Origin: Psococerastis gibbosa
Taxonomy: Eukaryota > Arthropoda > Insecta > Psocodea > Psocidae
Reading direction: 5' to 3'
NCBI GenBank assembly: GCA_963971405.1
Contig: OZ020488.1
Coordinates: 2,232,001-2,296,000, forward strand
DNA length: 64,000 nucleotides
Within the stretch, counting starts at the first letter, position 1; the number at the start of each line of letters is the position of its first letter. A program made the position numbers and the translations under genes. The notes below the pieces were generated by a model. That model was given only the letters and a program-made list of their open reading frames with translations. It did no database searches and was not told the DNA's origin. This document shows, one piece after another, positions 53,461-64,000 of the stretch.

Positions 53461-55055
53461 TGTTCATAGATTTTTTATAATACTACGTGGTATCAGTCAT
53501 TTCAGTATAGGCTACCTAACCATATTATTGTATTAACCCTACAGATATAAGCTATACTATACTGAAGGTATAGATCATGTTCTTGCCTCCTAATTAGCTG
53601 TTGGATATTAGCCGTTTCAAAATCATAAGAAAAGGGAAGTATAACACTTCGGGTCTCTTTTTTTGGAGTTTTAGACCATTGAGAATAGTCTATAATAGAA
53701 ACCTTTGTTTTTACAATAAAAAAATATACGGTAATAGTTTCCAAATAAAAATAGTAGGCCTACGATTATGATAGAAGGAAACTGCGGTGAAACGAATGAA
53801 AATTATCAACCTAGCAGTATTAGGCTACAGCCAAAGATTATAAAATAGAATATATGACATCTGTCCACGAGCTACAAGTAAGGCCGATAGCTGAGAAACG
53901 TGTGGGGAAATGTCGAAGTTGATCAAAGGAAAAATAATAGTTTGTAGTTTGTAGGGGTCCAACAAAAATTGATGAACAATTTTCAGAGGACAGAATCCGC
54001 CGCAGTTTAGTATTATTATGACTATGATGAGCTTACGACGAGAACGATCCACCAAGCTTAATCTCAGTTACAACTTTGTACTGCTTTGGTTGCCCACCAG
54101 ACCTAAGGCCTACCACCCAGTCATTTTAGATTTAAATCAGTTATATTCATGCCATTTTCAAGCTAGCTAGGGCTGACGTAACTTAAGCTAAATCTGGCAT
54201 ACTGTGTAGGACGTTTGGCATGAAACGCAGCCCACAGCCTCAAATAATTTTAATTTTTTTATATTGAATTTTATGTTAATTGATTAACAAGGTTGTTAAT
54301 AATTCGTAGGCTCGCAAATTATTTTTTTAAAGAGGCTGAATAAAATATTACATTGGTAACTTAAGCATTATAAATCACTTTCACTTTTCTTTCTCCCTTA
54401 TTATAATAATGTAAAAAGCAAACTTTAGTCTAATAAGAAGCGAAAATTTAATAAAACTGAAACTGTATAAGAATTTAAATTTAAAAATAAAATTTCCCGC
54501 TTTTTTTATTCTTCTGCCACTTGGGGAACTCCCAGCAGACGACAAAACTGCTGACCCAAGATTTGTTTACAAATTGCTCAGCTTATTTTTGTAAATTATT
54601 TTTTATTTATTTAATTTTTTCTTGTCTTTAATCTTCCTGTTAATTACTCCGGGTAAGTAATTCTGCTTATTTGAAACGTTATCAAGACAAGGTCAAGTCA
54701 AGGTTGAAAGGTACCAATGCTGTTCTAGCCTTATGTGTGATATTTGATTGGAGTGCTCAGTGTTGCAATGATGTTGCCATTCCTGGCCCTGACTGGGGCA
54801 CCTGTACCACCTGTCCTATGCATCTAGTCTACTTTTGTCACTGTCCCAGTCTTAAAGAGGACTAGAATATTAGAGAATTATCTGTCATTTCCAAACTTAC
54901 GAAATGGACATTAATGTGCGCACCTATTATATTAGTGAGGCTCTTATGGACGTAAACCGACTTACATATTTTAAGGCCGATTGAACCCAGTCCTGTCAAC
55001 GACCACATATATTATGGTACATTATTGGTATTGTTTCCGCAAAAATCTTTGGCCA
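53461..55055. other. Intergenic, nothing recognised
   Basis: AT-rich sequence with short runs. Small open frames resemble nothing I know. No repeat family was matched by eye. Confidence 0.5.
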
Positions 55056-55059
55056 CTGA

Positions 55060-55145
55060 CAACCTAGAATCTAGTATACGTCCTCGATGTCAACCTACAC
55101 CGATTACAAGCGAAAATGGATAAGCTGAGACAAGCTCACCATGTC
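55060..55145 (-). repeat. Dispersed repeat, reverse copy at 55.1 kb
   Basis: On the minus strand: GGTGAGCTTGTCTCAGCTTA, TCGCTTGTAATCGGTGTAGG, TTGACATCGAGGACGTATAC. Same order as the copies at 0.2 and 26.6 kb. Confidence 0.65.
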
Positions 55146-57416
55146 CACAATGGAACAGGCGGAAGGAAGACTTAGCCAAGTACAGCTACGAGTACGTAAT
55201 GCACCTAATGTACAAAGGTTAAAAAAAAATCAGCAACATCATACGTTAGCTTCTGTCTCAAACTGTTTGTTTCATTATTGGTGGAGCTTTAGTATATTTA
55301 GAGTCCCAAAATTTGCGCTGAATGCCACTTTAAACATCACGGTCCGGAGCTTATTAATTAGTTCTGCACATCAGTTTAAAACAAAACAATCCTAGAGTTT
55401 TCTGATATCAACATAGAAAATTCTAAGATCATGGTGAACCAGGTAATACAGGATTATGTTATTTTAACTGAAACCCTCAAGTGCCAATTTTAAATTTTAA
55501 ATTGCGGTGACTATATACAAAGGGTTAATAAATTCCCCTGCAGGACACTGTATCGCAAAGGTTTCCGGCTCGAATCCCATTAGGGTATAGATTTTTATGT
55601 TGCAAAGTCACGAGAAAAATCCTCTTTAGAGTAAGCGCAATACAGAATTTTCTACTGCTCATCTATAATCTGACTCAAGGAATCATTCTGTTCAACATAA
55701 AAAAAGTGGAATTCAAACCCCCACGAACAACGTGTCACCTTCAAACCACACTGATTTTCAAATGATTTCGGATGTCCTCAGTCCATTCAACAAATACCAA
55801 GGTAAATGGATTAAAATGATTGTTGTGGTTCCATATTGGCCGCCGGTGTGGACGGCAGGGCATGGCTGGCAGTCATTTGTTTGCAGGCCTACAGCGTTTC
55901 CTGTCGCCGTTCCGGGCCATTGGATTTCGACCGCTGTAGTGTTTACATAATGCATTATTGTGTCATTGTTTAGCGATGCTCCACTGACCTTGGCTTCATA
56001 GCTGTTGACACATCCTCTGTTTAGCCTAATCGGCGCCGTTGTTAAATAATTGTCGTCTATGAACACCTGACAATTAAATTCTGCGAGCAAATTGTCTTCT
56101 GCTCTTTAATCAATCAATCCATATCATTTTCCCTCATGTAACATACAATATTGCATTAAGAGATAGTAGCCATAGTCCATGACCCACCTAGGTGGGATAT
56201 ATGGCGTCCAATCAGTTGAGATGAAATTAATCCGGTTTTGTCAAAAAAGTGAAGGTGATGAAAAATTGATAAAAATAAATTTAATTAAAAGTAGCCATGA
56301 ACACTTTTTGATAGGCAAGTTATCATCATAGACATGTTTGTTAATTAATAATATTTGATAAAAAATATGTCTCATCTGGGTATCAGATGGATGAAGGTGA
56401 ATGCTGTCTCCCCTACTACAATATTTGTATTTTTTCATTGAAAGAAGCCATGTGTGGGAATTAAGTAGTTATTGAGTAGTGAAGCAATCATAGTTTAGTG
56501 AACTGCTACAGGAAGCCTAAACCAGGACCAAGTTAATTCAAAGTTCGCCTGTAGAAGGAACTTATTGGGGATTTGTATGACTGGCTTGCCGCGACAGTCA
56601 GCCAGGGTTTATCAGCCGATCATAATTTTAACCCTCCAGGAACCGACCAAGTATCTGATATACCGGTCCTCCTAAAGGACAGGCCAACAGCCTGTCCAAA
56701 CCACCATTGTTGGATACAACCTCCCTCTGCAATCTTACGATACAACCATTTCACGTCTCAGCTTGGAGGTAAAGGACCATATGTTGAAGCATCCACTATG
56801 CAAGTGGGTTATTGGGATAGGACATAACTTGGAATGAAAACCCTTTATACGAGAGTTCTGTATATAGGAGAGATGGGGACATTATCTCCCGCTGTGTCTG
56901 TTTCACTTCCTAGTAGAAGACATAGCAGATCCCACCAGAAAGTAAAAAAAATATTTTTGTTGAGGGCGAATGTCCCATCTTTTTCGTGTAGAACTCTAGA
57001 CTGTTGGTTTCTTATGTGGCAGTAGACATATTTTCCGCCGTATTTAATTGTCAGGTAGTTGGTGGGATTCACCGCTCCGTGTACTAGTACTCTGATAGAA
57101 ACCCTAATTAATCCCCATGTTATGGCAACGTGAATAAGATTCAATGTAAATGAGACGAATTCACAGAAGGCCACGCATATAATGAGCTATTGAAGGTATT
57201 GTCGCTGTAAATATATGCAATTGTATTGTAAATAGAGCCAGTGTCTTCCCCAATTTTGCATGTGTTGTGTCACAGACGCACTCCAAAGGCTTCTTAGTGC
57301 ATCGTAAAATAGCTTTAATTGAATTATGACAAATGTTTAAAAATATTATTTCTATTGCTGGCGAGTTTCAGCCTGTTAATGCCCCACCGGACTGCTAGAG
57401 TATACTGCGTAATGCA

Positions 57417-57592
57417 GGGGTGTAAACATAAAATATTTTTTTTTGGCGGGGGGGGGGGCGCAATACCAGATCCTGTCTAGCTATCAAATTCTTCCCTGAG
57501 GGCCTGGGACGACGTTAGTTAATTTCGTCTTACATTGTCCCATTTCGGGCAGGGGAGCACCCTGTCCCCCATATATGTATGCGCCACCGGAG
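57417..57592. mobile_element. Possible hAT-like MITE, CAGGGGTGTAA end
   Basis: Left CAGGGGTGTAAACATA followed by T and G runs; a loosely mirrored TATGTATGCGCCACCG lies at 57577-57592. No convincing duplication, so the right border is tentative. Confidence 0.35.
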
Positions 57593-57759
57593 CGACTTGC
57601 TACATCAGCATTATGAACAAAATTGAATGTCAAAGCATACATTGATTGTAAAGCGATAGTTGAAGCATAGAATAAATATTGACGCGTTGTACGGTATGTG
57701 GCCATTGACTCGTCTCCATACTTAGTCCAGCTGACAACTGTTGGCTGTAACAATATCAA

Positions 57760-57915
57760 CGGTAAACATGGCTGAGCTTGTCTATTGGCACTTGCAGTCG
57801 GTGTGGGTTGACATTGAGGAGTAAACCAGTTTGCCAATGGCTACTGGTCAGCGCGTCACCAAATGGCCGAAATGCCAAGGGTGGGCGTTGGCTAGTAAGT
57901 AAGTATGTAAGTTTG
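57760..57915. repeat. Two dispersed repeats side by side
   Basis: 57765-57845 (GGCTGAGCTTGTC, GTCGGTGTGGGTTGACATTG, CAGTTTGCCAATGGC) belongs to the 0.2/26.6 kb family. 57850-57910 (CCAAGGGTGGGCGTTGGCTA, then AAGTAAGTATGTAAG) matches 45.75-45.83 kb. Confidence 0.6.
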
Positions 57916-57919
57916 CCAA

Positions 57920-60150
57920 TGGCTGGGTATTCCTTCGGAAGCAATACCAATAAGGACTTTGTTCTGTTGTTCGATTACTAAGCCAACCTAGCGGAGTTCG
58001 GGCTATAAAGCCCTCTCTTACACTCAACTAAGAAGGCCCGGGACCACCTGCTTTACATGCCCTCCGAAGCATGGCCAGAAAATGTAGGAAGTGTAGGACT
58101 GGAACCAACTACCTTTCGGGTGAAAGTAGTGTGGCCGTCATTAACACCGAGAGGAGAGTTTGGAGCTAAAGAAGCATTGGTGGAGGTGATGGCGGGAAGA
58201 AGACTACAAAGGTTCGGTCGAACTCTAATGGATAACAGAAGATGCGCGAGGAAATGGCAATGGCCGGAGGAAGAAAGAGAGAGAAGGCTGTTATAAATCT
58301 ATCTTTTCTTTCTTGTTCTCAATCCTTCTTCTAATCATAGGCCTCCTCTAGATATACACTAGTAACTGGTACCAGTCCCTTCAATGCCCAGACTAACTCT
58401 TGAAGCCACTAAGGGGCCAGTAACCAGTGTGCATGAGTAGAATGCATTTCACCAGAGATCTGAGGAGCTAGCAGCAAATTTAATGAGGCCAGATATTACA
58501 CAATAAGCAGCTAAATCTCCTCTACCCCAGACCAAATACATTCTATCTCTTCTCCGGGGTTTCTTTTCAAATAAAACCAACTATTTTACCCAGGTAAATG
58601 AAAATAAATTATACGTAATGTCAAGAAAATAACCTACTAAACAAAATCAAATGTAACCAAGTGAGAAACATCATTTACGTAACTGCTGTAAATAGAAAGT
58701 GCCATCTCAAGTAGTCCTACATGTCTCAGATCAGCAATGGGTGGAACGCGCCAAGGGTTAAGCTTGCAGCATTAAGCCTAAGAAAAGATTGACAACCGAT
58801 GTAGGTAAACCCTAACGTACATGTCGATAACTAGACCACAATGACTACTAGAGACAGCCCTCCCTAAAAACCTTAATCAATTAAAATTTCAATAAATAAA
58901 TACTGTTGTAGATACTGTATATAGTTGAATTGAAAACTTGAAACAAGTGGATCGATCCTACCTTCCTTGTTGCATAAATAATTGATGATAGGTTAGCGAA
59001 TCCAAATCACTCTCTGACAAAGCCAATTCCTTCCCAGGTGGTAAGGGCCGCTCGAAGTCCCATGGTTCCATCAGTGTAAGGGTGCTTCATATCTCATCCC
59101 TTTTGGCCCCGGTAAGGCCTTAACCGCTCTCAGCCTTCCATTATTTCTTTTCAAAAAAAAAAAATTCAAATCATAACAACATCTCATATGTGGCCATTTT
59201 CTTTCTTCCTCTCCAACTCCTGTTCTAACTTGTTTCTTCCTATGATTCCCTTGATTTTCGTAGGTGGCAGCACCTTCCGGCCACTCTTGATTTTTCTGTC
59301 TCATTTTCAATCTCTGTTCACATTATTTTTGGGAACATTCTTGACATTACAACGCGAAAAAGTGTTAGGTAAGGAAGAGATGCGGAAACGAGATTGAGGA
59401 CGATCTCAAAAGAGTGGGACTGGTACCAGTAGAGCAAGTATTGTATGATCAGATATGGTGAGACAGGATGGGAGGCTCATGCAAAAGCAGCTGATTATTG
59501 CTGATATTGGCTAACACCGATTGTCTTTATGGAAAACTAGGGAAGTGAACATATTTCCATTGCCATCACTCAATTTTCCACTGCTTACCGACCAACCGTG
59601 GCCAATTGGTGTCTGCCGTATTCTGCTTATCAAAATGTAAGGGAATATTTCTATTGCCTAATGATGGTTAAACCATTAATGCTGCGAAATTTGATTTTGT
59701 ACCTAATACGCTAGATATTTGGGAATGCCTTCAGTCTACAAAAGCTACTTCCACCATTTCTAGGTAAGTTGATAGAAAGTGGAATCCGAAGGATTCTACA
59801 GTCTCCCGCTATGCATTGGAGTAGATTGCAGTGGGCTCCAGTATTTGTCGAATTCCACTTTCCGACACATGGTGCGAGCGGCGCTTAATAGAGGGAGAAT
59901 ATTGATAAAAACAAAACGCGAAAACCCCCAATCGCCAAATCGCCAAAAGAAACGCTGTTACTTTACGTCATATTGCCGTCAACAGCATTTGCTTCTCCGA
60001 AAATACTATTCCTATGTTTAACTTATGTAACAACAAACCGTGTATAACTTTTTGCACATAAAAGCAGTTCAAAAGTATTTCTGTAGGGAAGATCTCCATT
60101 GTAGGTGATCCGCAGAGCCATTCAACTGCGCCCTCTTTAGGACTTTTGGC
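57920..60150. other. Intergenic, only minor remnants
   Basis: A fragment at about 59390-59430 (GAGATTGAGGACGATCTCAA, AAGAGTGGGACTGG) matches the LINE-like ending at 9.49 kb. Open frames at 58057 and 59779 resemble no family I recognise. No host gene seen. Confidence 0.45.
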
Positions 60151-60159
60151 ACACTATCT

Positions 60160-61050
60160 GCGCCAGTAACCTAGTGACTGTTGATGGTAAATAATGACAA
60201 AGTGCAAAGTGAATTGGTTCCCATGGCGAGGTGTGCTGGTGTTATCAGTGCGGCCTCACCGTGATAACCTAACATATGTATCTGTGCCTGATTTGGGGAG
60301 ACTAATTGCCAATAGATACATTACTGCTTAAGTCGGTACCTAACAGTAACCTAGTGACTGTTGATGTACGATATATAATCGTATGAAATTTTTTAAACGC
60401 AAAATGTTGGTAAATAATGACGAAGTGCAAAGTGAATTGGTTCCCATAGCAAGGTGGGCTGGTGTGATCGCCGTGATAACGCAAGAGATGCATCCGTGCC
60501 TAAATCGGGGAGGCTAATATGTAGATACATTAGTGCCTAAGTCAGCATTCATCTTTGATAAGTTTGAGCTAAACCTACGCCTAAATCGGATAATCTAAGT
60601 GTGACTTTGTGCATAAATGTGATAAAAATGTTTGATCCCGTCTGATCTACAATATATCTGCTTGCACCCAGAATCGGATACACTAATGGATAAATTTGTA
60701 CCTGAGTTGGATACTTAATTTAAGAAGTTGTATTAGGTTTGTGCTTACTTCAAAATCCTGATTGTGGAGGGAATAACGTAAGAAATCGGGTTGTGCTTGA
60801 TAAAGCCTAAGTGGTCTGCGTGTAATGTACATGTGCAGGAAATTCAGTTAACCTAAGAAATGTGTTTGCGGATAGTCTAAATAATCTGTTTTTTCGCCAA
60901 CTTGAAGATAAACTGGTTCCTGATCCGGGGGATTTAACTTAAAAAACAGCTGAACGTGCTTATGCAAATAGAAGTAGGCTACGTCCTACGTCCTATCCCC
61001 GAATCGGATAGGTTTCTTCCTGAATTTAATAATCATGAGTTCGCCTTGGG
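60160..61050. repeat. Degenerate repeat array
   Basis: Two clear units of about 185 bp (from 60165 and 60350) share CAGTAACCTAGTGACTGTTG, GTAAATAATGAC, AAGTGCAAAGTGAATTGG and GTTCCCAT. The short phrase CCTAAATCGGATA..CTAA keeps recurring in decayed form to about 61010. Confidence 0.7.
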
Positions 61051-61775
61051 GCTGAATTTGTGGATTTGTTTTTCAAAGCGGCATGGAGGAGAAACAGGCG
61101 CTTGCTGAAGCAACAGGGGCCTCCTCAGGTATTTCAAACCTTCCCTTCACAAATATTTAATTGAGATAATCCCAGAAATTTTTAGTTTAATAGCTCATGT
61201 TGTCTTTGATGTTGATGTTAAACCCTTTATCATTGCACATACATACCTATATTGTGTAATTCTCCCTTATAAGTTTTGTACAAATTTCCTTTCTCTTAAG
61301 TTTCTTAACCCCGTCACTCTTGACTCTTCAATTTTCACACCTATTAACTTTAATTTCTTCAAATTTTAACGTGAATGCCATGTACCGGTACTGTAGAATT
61401 ATTCCCTTGTATGATTTTCTTTCTTTTGGATTAATTACCCACTGGGTTCTCCCTTTACAAATATTAATAACATTAGCTCTTACAAACCTTCTTTGTAAAT
61501 GTAATGCTTCTGTTCTGAGATATGTTATATTTTGTGTATTGCTAAACGTCCCTAAATATTGTGCTCTGTGTCCCTTGTATGCTGTGTACCTTGTATGCTG
61601 ATGTAATTTTTCTTTCATTTAATTGTATGACCCTCTTGACCCTCCATTTTCACAATTATTAACTTTACCTTCAACAAACTCTTCAGCTCGTACATGTCAT
61701 GTGCTTGTAGAACGTAAGAGATATCTGATTGATTGATATCTGATATCTGGGTCGGTTTGTATGCTGCTATAAATA

Positions 61776-62104
61776 GTAAACTACACTGAGTTGAGCCATA
61801 CATCACAGCAGAAAAATCACCGTAAGTTGACTGAGGCGTTACTGAGTGCGTTACGTGAACATTAGTCATCTTACAAATTATGTATGCGATACGAGCTTTC
61901 TTATCTGTCATTAGTGAGCAGGGGCGTAATTGTCTTATTATATTCCAATCAGGGGGGGGTGGGGGGGGGGGTGCAATTGAACCCAATTGACGCGTGATTG
62001 TAAGATGACTGTTGATCCCGTAACACTTGCACAGTATGCCCCAGTTAATTTACCATAATTTTTCTGCTATGGCGTGTGACTCAACTCAGTGTAGTTTGAT
62101 AATA
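61776..62104. mobile_element. Palindromic MITE, AAACTACACTGAGTTGAG arms
   Basis: Left AAACTACACTGAGTTGAG, AGCAGAAAAATCACCGTAAG; right TTTTTCTGCTATGGCG, CTCAACTCAGTGTAGTTT. Arm homology continues through GTCATCTTACAA. The centre holds CAGGGGCGTAATTG and G runs (61920-61972), possibly a nested hAT-like piece. Confidence 0.75.
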
Positions 62105-63180
62105 GCCTGCTTATAACTCACCATAAAAATGCTCGTTTGATCATGAAATCATAATGAATTCATGCGTTTCGATATCGATTGCTGTCCACACCTTCAGTTG
62201 ATTACAGTCTACTACACCCCTTGTCCGCATAGCATGATTACCTGCCGCCGACACCTGTAGTAAATCGGTGTATTCGTATTTGCCTGTCTCATTCTGTCGT
62301 TGTGTGATTTATATTTGGCCTAATTCAATATGCAGTGGTGTGGTTTGTATGATCTTGTATACATTTTACAGTAGTAGGCTTATATAAATTGATCGTAGAT
62401 CATAAAAATCTTTTATAACTAGATTGAAAGCCACACCGGGCAGTACATCCATATTTCTATCCCTAAACATTGGCAATCTATTGCAAAATTTTTGAATTAT
62501 ATGCCACTCACGGCCAAGTCAGTGGTTAAAGGTAGGTAGGACCTAACCTAACCTATTTATTGTAAGAATTATCATTTGGCAATTAATGATAATTGCATTG
62601 CATATGATCTTGCAGGAATTTCACCTATTTTAGAATATCCTTTCGTGAGCTGATGTGGCTGGGCAGTTCTTTTTTGCTTCGCTATGGTCCGGGTGTGCCT
62701 TACCATAACGAAGCCACTCAACAACCGCTTCGCACATAGCCAACTCCCATCAAACCAGCGAGTGTTTGCTTCCTGACAGGTTTACGTAATCTCTTACATC
62801 TAATCCGTCATTGAGGCCATTAGACATAACAAAAATGTGGAGCACAGCATTGAAATTACTTGATATCCAAGTCAATATTTCCAACAAGCTAAGCAAATGG
62901 CTCAGTAGTTATATCGTATGTTTAAAAAAAATCCATTGAATTTCCCGTTTTCGCCAATAATAATAGAGGTACTGTATACAGTACATAACCTACTCGTACA
63001 TTTAGATAGGAGTTTCTCTATTAATTTTTGTGGAAGCGTGACGAAGCGAAACATTATAAAATTGACTTTAAATATTACAAATTGAGTGTATTTATTTAGC
63101 AATAAGTCCCAAATAAAGTACGAAGTTGCTAAATATTTTAGGTTAACTTTATATCCTGCATATTATATACTAGTATTATT
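62105..63180. other. Intergenic, nothing recognised
   Basis: AT-rich sequence with no gene and no repeat I can name. Confidence 0.45.
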
Positions 63181-63355
63181 TATATAATATATATTTTACA
63201 ACCATCCTCGAATCTCATTGAACACACACAACAATATTCATCATAATCGGTCCAGTTGTTTGAGAGGAGGCCCGGAACATACACACGGACAGTCGAAATA
63301 TATATATTAAGATATGTATATATTTATATGTCCTACCATCCCTTAGACCTCTATA

Positions 63356-63991
63356 CAGTGGCGTAAATAACACCCCCGCGACGCGGGGGGGGGGGGGCAG
63401 CTTTGCCGAGGGGCGCACTTCGGCTGCCAAAAATAATAAGATAATTTAGAAATCTACGTTTATTTTAATAAAAATATTACATTTCAATTTGTTGTCCATG
63501 TTGACTATAATTATGAAATTTAGAAACTTTTTTTATTCCTCCGGGGGAGACCCCCGGGCCACCTTCTTTGGATTACTTGCAATATATTTCTATACATTCT
63601 AAGCCGTCGTAATGATAACAACGATTTAGTCCGCATATATACAAAATGTTAAATGGCTGTGTCCGTCCCATAGCTAAATCCATTTCATGTGCCTATGCTA
63701 TCGATTAACACCATAGCCTCTTAAGACTACACTATCCGAAACGTGGAGGTTACTTCTTCAACCAAAGTTAATTTAGTGTCAGTGTTATGCCTGTGTATAC
63801 CGTATAACACTGCAATATAATGTGTAAAGACTACACTAGATACAATTGAGTTCTCAGGAAAACAATTTACAGTTGATAGAATCACTATTGACTATCACTT
63901 ATAAAAAAGATGAAATAATAAGACAAGATAGGGCGCACCAAAGGTTTTGCGGGGGGGGGGGGGGGCGCAGCAGAAGTTATTTACGCTACTG
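63356..63991. mobile_element. hAT-like MITE, 636 bp, with perfect 8-bp duplication
   Basis: Left CAGTGGCGTAAATAAC, right GTTATTTACGCTACTG. CCTCTATA occurs at 63348-63355 and 63992-63999. Poly-G runs lie just inside both ends, and GGGGGAGACCCCCGGGCC is at about 63543. A reversed SINE body (TTCAACCAAAGTTAATTTAG, about 63755) lies inside. No transposase. Confidence 0.9.
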
Positions 63992-64000
63992 CCTCTATAC

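Noticed and set aside
59071-59310. Minus-strand 79-codon frame as a gene or LINE piece
   Set aside because: Some resemblance to retroelement-like low-complexity sequence, but no motif that I can name.
1-64000. LTR retrovirus, Polinton or other capsid/envelope-bearing fossil
   Set aside because: No long terminal repeats with a primer site, and no gag, protease, integrase, envelope, capsid or protein-primed polymerase signatures were seen in any frame; all reverse transcriptase pieces are LINE type.

Overview
This window looks like animal nuclear DNA, most likely from an arthropod (probably an insect). It carries two spliced host genes with kilobase introns. One belongs to the yellow/MRJP family, which is typical of arthropods. 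The rest is AT-rich DNA packed with LINE fragments (RTE-like and jockey/CR1-like), tRNA-derived SINEs, many inverted-repeat MITEs (several hAT-like with poly-G cores) and short satellite arrays. I see no bacterial genes, no CRISPR array, and no LTR retrovirus, Polinton or other capsid-bearing element. The exact species cannot be read from the sequence.

Positions 1-20.3 kb hold the 3' two thirds of a condensin II subunit D3 (Cap-D3/NCAPD3) gene on the + strand. Thirteen exons with consistent splice phases encode about 1,334 residues; the N-terminal part lies upstream of the window. The introns contain nested MITEs, a LINE lodged inside a terminal-inverted-repeat element, a jockey/CR1-like LINE of about 2.2 kb on the opposite strand, RTE LINE tails, and a decayed tandem copy of one Cap-D3 exon. 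The disordered C-terminal tail carries three tandem 45-residue repeats.

Positions 20.3-43.0 kb are intergenic. They hold MITE families, at least five small satellite arrays, LINE 3' fragments, and hAT-like elements with clear 8-bp target duplications.

Positions 43.0-53.4 kb hold a complete yellow/MRJP-family gene on the + strand. Nine coding exons encode 475 residues with a signal peptide. One intron uses a GC-AG donor, and a LINE fragment sits in that same intron. A candidate TATA box coincides with the end of a retroelement's (TTA)n tail.

Positions 53.4-64 kb are gene-poor: dispersed repeats, a degenerate repeat array, a palindromic MITE, and a complete hAT-like MITE whose 8-bp target duplication ends one base before the window does.

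The two genes have unrelated jobs (chromosome condensation; a secreted cuticle/pigmentation-type protein), and nothing suggests joint function. The most noteworthy signals are structural: nested and composite palindromic transposons, a fossil tandem exon, intragenic protein repeats, and a possible transposon-supplied promoter motif.
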